Shown: positions 57,139 through 64,000 of the stretch, in pieces
Numbering within the stretch: position 1 is the first letter of the stretch
Layout of the letters: each line of letters starts with the position of its first letter
Assembly: GCA_000697665.1 (NCBI GenBank)
Contig: KL197709.1
Span: 1,906,538-1,970,537, forward strand
DNA: 64,000 nucleotides
Reading direction: 5' to 3'
Origin: Jaapia argillacea MUCL 33604
Taxonomy: Eukaryota > Basidiomycota > Agaricomycetes > Jaapiales > Jaapiaceae
Made by a program: the position numbers and the translations under genes
Notes under the pieces: model-generated
Database searches by the model: none
What the model was told of the DNA's origin: nothing
What the model saw: only the letters and a program-made list of their open reading frames with translations

Positions 57139-60100
57139 ATGGTCCTCAGGACGGGCAACCCTGCAATCGAGAATGTCTCCCCCCAAGAACTGTACGATGT
57201 GATCTGTGGTGCCGCTTCCCAAGATCCTCGACAGGTACAAGCGTCCACCAAACGTCTGAAAGAAATGTCAGAAATGTTTGGCACCTACGATGCTCTCCAC
57301 GAGATCGCCGCGACTCGGTCGCTTCCTTTGTCAGTCCGGCAACAAAGCATCATCCAATTCAAGAATACTGCTCTCGCTCATTGGCGGTCACGGAGGTTCG
57401 TCCTCAGCATCCACGAGGTTTACTGCTGCTTATATAGAGATGCTTTACAAGATACCTATCTGACGAACAGCGGGTTCGCATACGAGGACGATGTTCCGCG
57501 TTTCTTGATGAACCAGATGATACCGTGCGTTTTCTCAGAAGTCACCCTCTACTTGCTTAACCGGGCGCATATGGCTAGATTGCGGCGTGTAACGAAGTGA
57601 TAGTCGCGAAAATCGCTCGCCAAGACTTTCCCAGTAATTGGTAACGATCGTACGCTTTCTCAAAGGAACAGTCAGTTGACTGTCGCTGTAGGCCTTCACT
57701 ACTCTCCGATCTCAGAACGGCCATCAACAGCCATCTACAACTGTGGCATGCCTCTCCTGACGTCGATGAAAAGGCCAGCCGGATACTTTTCCGGAGTCTT
57801 CGTATCTTGAATGAGATCGTCAAGGAGTTCTCTACGATCAAGATGATTCCGGGCATCAAAGTTATGGCCAGAGTACGAAACTACCCTCCCGTATGGTTCA
57901 TTCCTGACCCTCCTCCAGCTTGTCGAAGAACTCCATCTGGAATTGTTTGGTCATTATGCGAAACTTGCCAGCAGCTACACCTCTCTTAATCCATCCTCCA
58001 TAAACTCCCGTAGACTTGAGAAGGATCTCGTTCTTGGTCACATTGTGATGAAGTCCCTCGTGAAGATGGTCACTTGGCTTTGGAACAAGCCGACTGTGGA
58101 GCAATACAGCACGCTGAAACCTTGGGCAAGCAGAATCTTAATTCACTTTCTTCCTTGGCTGACCGATGTTTAGCTGGAAGAATTCTTTGGAAACTGCGCT
58201 GTGCAGCTTCAGACGCTGTCGGAAATCCGCATTAACCTAGTCATGGCATTACCTCCATCGGCGACACAACTGCTCGCATTAGATCAGTTGACTCGGCACG
58301 TTCGACTATTCGGCAAGTTCTTCCGTCGCCTCCAGCAACTTGCTGTTCAGCGTTTCGTTGGACTTCCGATGTCCAACGATCTTGTTTTGTACTATTGGAG
58401 CAAGGTTGTCCAAGCTGCCAATAGTCCATCAGACTTCATTGCCGGTACGCATCCCGTATGTTAACTATTCATCTTCAAGCGCTTATCCCGAGGTATTCTT
58501 ATACATTTTCCAGATTCACCAAGAGCAGTGTTCCCTGTACGATTTCTAGTCCAAGCATTAGTCCTCTTCAAAGAGAATCTCGCTCAATGGACCCCTGTTC
58601 GTAAGAACGGAACGGTTAATGAGAATGGTAAATCACCGTCTCTGCCCTTCATTGGTGTTTCCCTCTCATTGTTCCCTGTAGTGCTGAACAGAGAATTTGT
58701 CGAGTCTGCCGTCGGATTGCTCGTCACGAAATTCATGCTCCTCAACCCTTCGGATCTGGACTCTTGGATGGCTGACCCTGAAGAATGGGTCATCGTGGAA
58801 GATAGAGAGAACGACCAATGGGAGTACGAAATCCGGGTTGGTGTTCTCGTCCCTCACAAACGGCGTCTTGAATTTGACATGTGTAATCCAGGGATGCGCT
58901 GAGCGTGTGCTTATGGCTTTGGTGGCTCAATATCCCCAATATGTGGTACCACTGCTCGAGACAACTTTCAATCAAGTAATCGGTAAGTTGTGTCTGAGCG
59001 GCGACAGGGCTATGCTTGACGTTCTCAATCCAGGTCAACCAACCGTCGATCTCCCCAGCATCATTCAAAAGGAAGCTGTATACTGTGCAATCGGGCGTTG
59101 TCCGACTCGCTTGAAGGATGTGATTCCGTTCCAACAGTGGTTGGAACATACTCTCATGGCTGAAGCGAGGGAAACAAATCCGAAGTTCGTTTTGGCCTGG
59201 TATGGATGGTGAACCACTGATTCACTGATGTTCCATAGTTATCCGATTATTAAACACCGTATTGCATGGCTAATTGGGAAGTGGGTTTCGGAGTTGGATC
59301 TGCCTCTTAGTAACTCGGCGGTTTGGGACGTGTTAACCCATTTACTCCAAGATCGTGGACCGGGAGGTGACCCGGTGGTACGACTGACCGCGGCTTCTGC
59401 ATTACGAGAATGCATTGATGTGCGTTGCTCGTTCAATCAGCTTTGTTCCTGAAACACATATTTGTCGTCATTAGACCCAAGGGTTCGACGCCGATGTTTT
59501 CGCGCCGTTCTTGCCTATCGTAGTCGTGGAGTTGGTCAAGATCCTCGCAGAGGCCGATAACCTTGAGGGCAAGCGTCGGATTGCTAACAGTTTAAACATC
59601 GTCATCGAAAGAGCTGACAGAAGGGTATGCTTGCTTTTCTATCACAAATTGTTCTCCTAATGTTGCATCGTGATTGCCCCCAAGATTATTCCCCTGATCG
59701 GTGTTATTGCGGAATCCCTTCCTCGACTTTGTGAGTCAAAATTAATTGGCTGATGGCTTGTTCTGAATAGCTGGCGTGAACAGGGTCGGAGGCTGAGGAT
59801 GACTGGGCCTTCAAGGGGTCACTTCTGACCACGGTTGAAGCGATGTTGAAAGTGAGAGTTGTTTCCCCCCAGTTCCTATTGCCCTGACGACACTTCTACC
59901 TCAGTCTTCGAAAGAGAGCAGTGTATCATTGAGTGGGATTGTGGTAGCCCTGGTCCGGGAAAGCTTTTCTCCTGCGGTATGATATGTGCCTTCCTCGCTA
60001 TACAATATGCTGACCAGTTATCAATAGGCGCAGCTCCATCTCGAAGAAGATGGGTTAAACTTGTGGCTCACTGCCCTTCAGAATACTACCACCATCGAAA

Positions 60101-61321
60101 GTGTTGGTGGTACGCCGGGGCTCTTGGAACTGTTCCCAACTGCTGTGGGTTTGCTGGCAGGGAACCTCGAAGTGCTCCACAAGATCATTAGTATCATTGA
60201 GTCTTATCTACTCCTGGATGTAAACCGCATTCTCCAGGTATGTCCATCATCTCTTATGAGGCGGATAGTGCTAACAACATATTTGTGAAGTTATCTGCAC
60301 AGGATCTCTTTCGTGCCTACTCGACAGCTTTCGCGCATGCTGTAACCACCAACTTGAAAAGTATGCTCATGAGTTTCGAAATGATCTTTCAGCTCGCGCC
60401 TTCCCAATTGTGGGGAGAGGCATTACACCTATCGGGCTTGTTCGGCACCCTCTTACAGCCACTACTTGACGACAATGCATGTCACTTTCCATAATATGCT
60501 CATTTTTGCTTTGCACCAACCTCTAATTTCAGCAGATTTCAACTGTCCTCCTCACTCACCACATACATGTGTTCGCTCGGATTGTGTTAGCTGATCGCAA
60601 CATGTTCCTCCGATTGATGGCTGCCGCCGCAATGTCGCAGAATAAGCCAGAACCCCATGTTTGGGAGTCTGTTCTTGATCAATGGATGTTAAGGGTGAGC
60701 TTCCTCACCCCCCTCTCGAGTGCCTTGCTAGGTGACGTACTCAAAACCTAACCAGTTCGACAATATGGCGGAACCTCGATATCGCAAATTGACAGCCATG
60801 GCAATTGCCAATCTCGTGTCATCCGGGAGGCCTGAGGTTCTGCAGCGCCTTGCGATCGAGATATTCAACCTTTGGATCGACGTATTTGCGGAAATGAAAG
60901 AGGCAAGGGAAATCACATCTCAAGAAGGCGTTGGGTAGGTGAACTTCTCATATCCATGATGACATCCAGGTTCCGAGATTGTTCTGTGTTCTTCACCAGG
61001 TCACCTTTGAGTCTTCTGTGGGATCAAGACGAACCACCGGATTCTTTCTTCGTGGGTACAGAGAACACTGCTGAGCACAGCCGTCGTAAAGCGGTATGTT
61101 CCTTTCGCTCTTGAGACACTGCAACTCACATCTCGCCCATTTGCCAGTTGCTTGACAATGATCCAGTTCGCACTGTCCAACTTACGAGTTTCATTGCAAC
61201 CCGTTTGCAAGAAACGGAGGCTGCCGTCGGCGGTGGCCAAGTTCTACAATCAACATATCTTGAGAAAGCGGATCCCGCGGTGTTGAAGCAGATTCAGTCC
61301 GCCTTGACAGGTGGTCTATAG
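57139..61321 (+). CDS. KAP120: Importin-11/Kap120-type karyopherin beta
   Basis: A HEAT-repeat protein of roughly 1,000 residues in about 20 exons. The N-terminal importin-beta domain reads RQVQASTKRLKEMSEMFGTY and SVRQQSIIQFKNTALAHW, then DEQRVRIRGRCSAFLDEPDD, IAACNEVIVAKIARQDFPSN and WPSLLSDLRTAI. A family-specific acidic block, DPEEWVIVEDRENDQWEYEI, is followed by RGCAERVLMALVAQYPQYV, as in importin-11. Later repeats include YPIIKHRIAWLIGKWVSELD, VVRLTAASALRECID and KLTAMAIANLVSSGRPEVLQ. The end is DPAVLKQIQSALTGGL. Kap120/importin-11 carries proteins (in yeast including Rpf1 and Swi6; in animals UBE2E enzymes) into the nucleus with Ran-GTP. I traced several early junctions in phase and saw no break. 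Convergent with PEX2, 245 bp apart. Confidence 0.87.
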
Positions 61322-61566
61322 GAACGGGGCCGTTGTCTTGGATCTCGCCATTCTCTCTTTCATCTGGTTATCTTCCCATGCTCCATCTGCAGAACGACAT
61401 CTCTCTTCTCCATTATCTTAGTCTCCTTGTTTTGAGCACTGCTGTCTTAACATCGCTATCGGTACGGTTATACAACAGAATGACAACGTGTTGTCTTCCT
61501 ATCCCAGCCGTAGATCCAATGTCCTAGGGAATCACACCGCCTGAAATCGAATCCCGAGGAGCCGCA

Positions 61567-63160
61567 TCAACGATCTGACAATGCGCTTTCGCTGTACGTA
61601 TAGCTGCCCATGGAGACCGACCCCGACAGCTCAGATCCATCATCCAAATCACTGCTGAACTCGTAATCCAAGCTTTCCGCTTCCCCTTCTACCTCTACGC
61701 CTTGGGTTTCCTCGCCGGTCAATCGATCAACAGATCTCACCAATTCCCCACATCTCAAACACTCCCAGATCTCACCATCGTCAGCTGCTCTCATCATGCG
61801 CTCTGCAAGGCACACATAGCAGTAGACGTGAGAGCACGACGTTACATATGGGGTGGAGATTGGGTAAGTAGGTGCCTCGGCGTCAGAGTGTACTGGGTCG
61901 GGTGACGGTTGGTCAGGTCCAGTGGACGAAGGCTGGTGGGTTGTCACGGCGGTGAGAGAAGTGAAAGCGTTGGTGGGGTCTGATATGTTCAAATTGTAGG
62001 ATGCGTTCTCTGCACAGATGGCACATTGGTCTGGAGAAAGGGAGTGATATTTTCCCTTCTTTTTTGGCGTTGTAGTGCGACCTTTCCCGTCGGGTGAAGA
62101 AGAGGAGTCGATTCCGAGATACGACTTGACGTATGATGGTAATGGTAGGAAAGGGGTGAGGGATCTCAGGGAAAGGTTAGAGAAGAAGCGTGTGAGACGG
62201 CGTCGGAGGGTCCGGACACTGATGAGAGGGAGGAGGAACAGTAGGAATTCCTGGGAAACCATGAATAAAGTCACAAAACCAAAAGGCGCGAACGAAACGT
62301 ACAGTGAATGCATGCCAAACCATCTGGCGGTTCATGAACTCGTAGCTCACGTTTCTCCTGACGAGCCTCTGTGAAGGAACCAGAGACAATCCAAACAGTC
62401 GGTCCGCCAGGGTACGGTATCTGACATTCAATCATCAGGTTTGACTCTAGGGTATTTTGCACAGAACGACGTACCGACCATTGGTCAAAAAAGCGACGAA
62501 ATTCACTAAACCCAGGACAGTGTGTATCGACTCAAGTCGTGTGAGTAGCTCCCAGGCTTTTCGCCGCCCGTCAGATGAAGGAGCATCCGGCCAAGAATGG
62601 GAGAGTGCGTGCGATCTAAGGCGGTTGTGGAGGTAGGGGACCAGAACGGTGAGAGTTCCGTGGAGGAGAAGGATGATGCGAGGTAGGCCCGAGGCTTAGG
62701 GCAATGTTTGTTGGTGGAAATTCGGTACATGAGGGATGGGGCTTACGAGCCAACGAGCGAGCAATAGAGTGAGGCACAGTGTACCTCAGGTCCTGCAGCT
62801 TTGCACCATAGCTTGCGCCAGTATTCCATATTGATAGTTTGTAGAGCGTGAGCTGAATGATGAGGCTCAGTTCGGGCTCAAAGCGAGCTCGCAATGACGA
62901 CTAGCAAACAGTAAATAAGTCTTATGACGGGTGCTTCGTTCATTGGAGACACTAACGTTAATAAGAGACAACGCTTTGGTCAGAGGCTCCTGCAAGAGAT
63001 GAACGAGCTCCTGGTCCAAAAGTTCTGCATCAAGTTGACCAACTCGCAGAATCCTAGACTTTGGAGGAGACTGGGCAGTCAGCGAGCGGGATATTGAGCT
63101 CAGACTTGGTTGCGCATCCTGCCAATCTTGTTGCCACGATGAAGACGGCGTAGAGGACAT
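61567..63160 (-). CDS. PEX2: Peroxisomal RING ubiquitin ligase Pex2
   Basis: Start at 63160 gives MSSTPSSSWQQDWQDAQPSL, then RILRVGQLDAELLDQELVHL, the conserved opening of the Pex2/Pex12 domain. Membrane helices follow (EPELSLIIQLTLYKLSIWNT, PRIILLLHGTLTVLVPYL, LVNFVAFLTNGRYRTLADRL, EFLLFLLPLI). The C-terminal RING has CAIC, CSHVYCYVC and CLRC ligands. A Ser/Pro-rich insertion (about 60 residues) lies inside the RING between the first and second ligand groups, and an acidic tail follows. Pex2, Pex10 and Pex12 form the retrotranslocation channel that ubiquitinates the import receptor Pex5. The tail SDLDDGSELSGSVSMGSY is unusual for the family. Divergent from the PheRS gene, 161 bp between starts. 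Confidence 0.88.
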
Positions 63161-63321
63161 GGCCAGCGATGAAGGGGTGGGATCAACTGAAGCCGGAATC
63201 CAAATCACAGAGTTTGAAAGTCCCTTCACGTGATCGCATTTACTGAGTCAAGCTAAACTGTCCACTCATCCAAGTCTGATTTCTTCCAACCACCTACTTT
63301 TCCTCGTGAATCACAGCTGCG
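63161..63321. promoter_or_regulatory. Divergent promoter PEX2/FRS2
   Basis: 161 bp between divergent start codons; both promoters must lie here. No TATA box evident. Confidence 0.45.
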
Positions 63322-64000
63322 ATGGCTGAAGCGTTGCAACAACTGATCTTGGATACCCTCCACGCATCTGGTACCATTGGCGATACTAGAACACTCATCA
63401 TCCCCGGTCAATCTAAGCCTGCGGCATCTAGTGATGCTCAGATTATCATCCGCGGAGCTCTTGATTCCTTGGACAGTCGTGAGGTACGTCTATCAATGTT
63501 TTTTGCAACCACTTATCGCTTAGTTAGAATGCAGATGATCACATACACCACCCATGAGACACTCTCGCATGTATTGACTCCTGAAGGTGCTCAAATAGCC
63601 TTGGAAGGCTCCCATGAGGCTCGTGTATGGGCCGCTCTTCCTGTAAAGGGGGAAGGCTCCCCAGTGCTACCGGAAGAGTTAAAGAAGAAAGTAGGAGATT
63701 CTGCCAAGGCGGGGCAAGGTAATGCTTTCAAAAACGGATGGATAACGAAGGAGGGCAAGGGGCTCGTCAAATTGGTTCGTAGCATTTTAGTTGTTGGCCA
63801 GATTACTAGAATTATGCTCATCTCACCTTTCAGGTAGCGTCGATAGTAGACTCGACGCAACAAGATATGCGTGAAGTTGATGCTACAGGGAGTCTTGCAG
63901 CCGGTGAAAAGGCCTTGGCAGAACTCAGGAAACGAAAGTTAATCGTACAGAGGTAGAATCCCTTCTTCATTGTGAAGTGGGTGGTTTAACTCTACTCAGG
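63322..64000 (+). CDS. FRS2: Cytosolic phenylalanyl-tRNA synthetase alpha subunit (3' truncated)
   Basis: The start at 63322 gives MAEALQQLILDTLHASGTIG. After an intron the sequence continues ITYTTHETLSHVLTPEGAQI and EGSHEARVWAALPVKGEG, then AFKNGWITKEGKGLVKL, an intron, and QQDMREVDATGSLAAGEKAL followed by AELRKRKLIVQR. This is the winged-helix tRNA-binding N-terminal region of eukaryotic PheRS alpha (FARSA/Frs2). The class II catalytic core lies beyond the window. The enzyme, an alpha2-beta2 tetramer, charges tRNA-Phe in the cytosol. At least three introns so far; the last frame leaves the window open. Confidence 0.9.

Overview
The window reads as nuclear DNA of a filamentous basidiomycete, most likely an agaricomycete. 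Genes are dense and broken by many short introns (about 45-65 nt, GT...AG). The proteins are fungal types: a Sch9 kinase, a Rim15 kinase with a receiver domain, an Apd1/Aim32 protein, and secreted GH18 chitinase and GtaA-type glutaminase. Several others are serine- or proline-rich proteins of the basidiomycete style. I see no transposase, reverse transcriptase, CRISPR array, rRNA or convincing tRNA. I cannot name the species.

Layout. 1-716: 3' end of a diphthamide-synthetase (DPH6) gene. 1-7.7 kb: a GPH/SUT-type sugar transporter (-), an ankyrin protein (-) and a STEEP1 homologue (+). 7.7-13.6 kb: sparse, with one small orphan gene followed by RNA-foldable inverted repeats, a GH18 chitinase (-) and a 2.4-kb stretch with no recognisable gene. 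13.6-18.1 kb: a TATA-driven proline-rich protein and a WTAP/Mum2-like m6A-complex subunit, then 1.7 kb of apparently empty DNA. 18.1-36.3 kb: GtaA glutaminase, a Tim17-like membrane protein, Sch9, Apd1/Aim32, a UIM-containing orphan and Rim15. 37-64 kb: compact housekeeping genes: mitochondrial bS18m, RPN11, an orphan, VPS52, EFR3, a secreted aldose 1-epimerase, a single-BRCT protein, FPGS/MET7, SLX4, importin-11/KAP120, PEX2 and the start of cytosolic PheRS alpha. Divergent pairs share promoters of about 160-680 bp; convergent pairs are 120-245 bp apart.

How genes may work together. Sch9 and Rim15, two AGC kinases of one nutrient/TORC1-quiescence pathway, lie about 5 kb apart with two genes between them. 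Three secreted or surface-facing nutrient enzymes (chitinase, glutaminase, aldose epimerase) and a sugar transporter share the window but do not form a tight cluster.

Three genes (DPH6, APD1, FPGS) each need a GC-AG intron to keep a conserved reading frame. Gene models were built by hand from frame continuity and splice signals; exon boundaries are quoted only where I traced them. I found no wholly new multi-gene system. The best leads are the kinase linkage, the stand-alone REV1-like BRCT protein, the small gene at 8.6 kb with its hairpins, and the orphan proteins beside RPN11 and RIM15.
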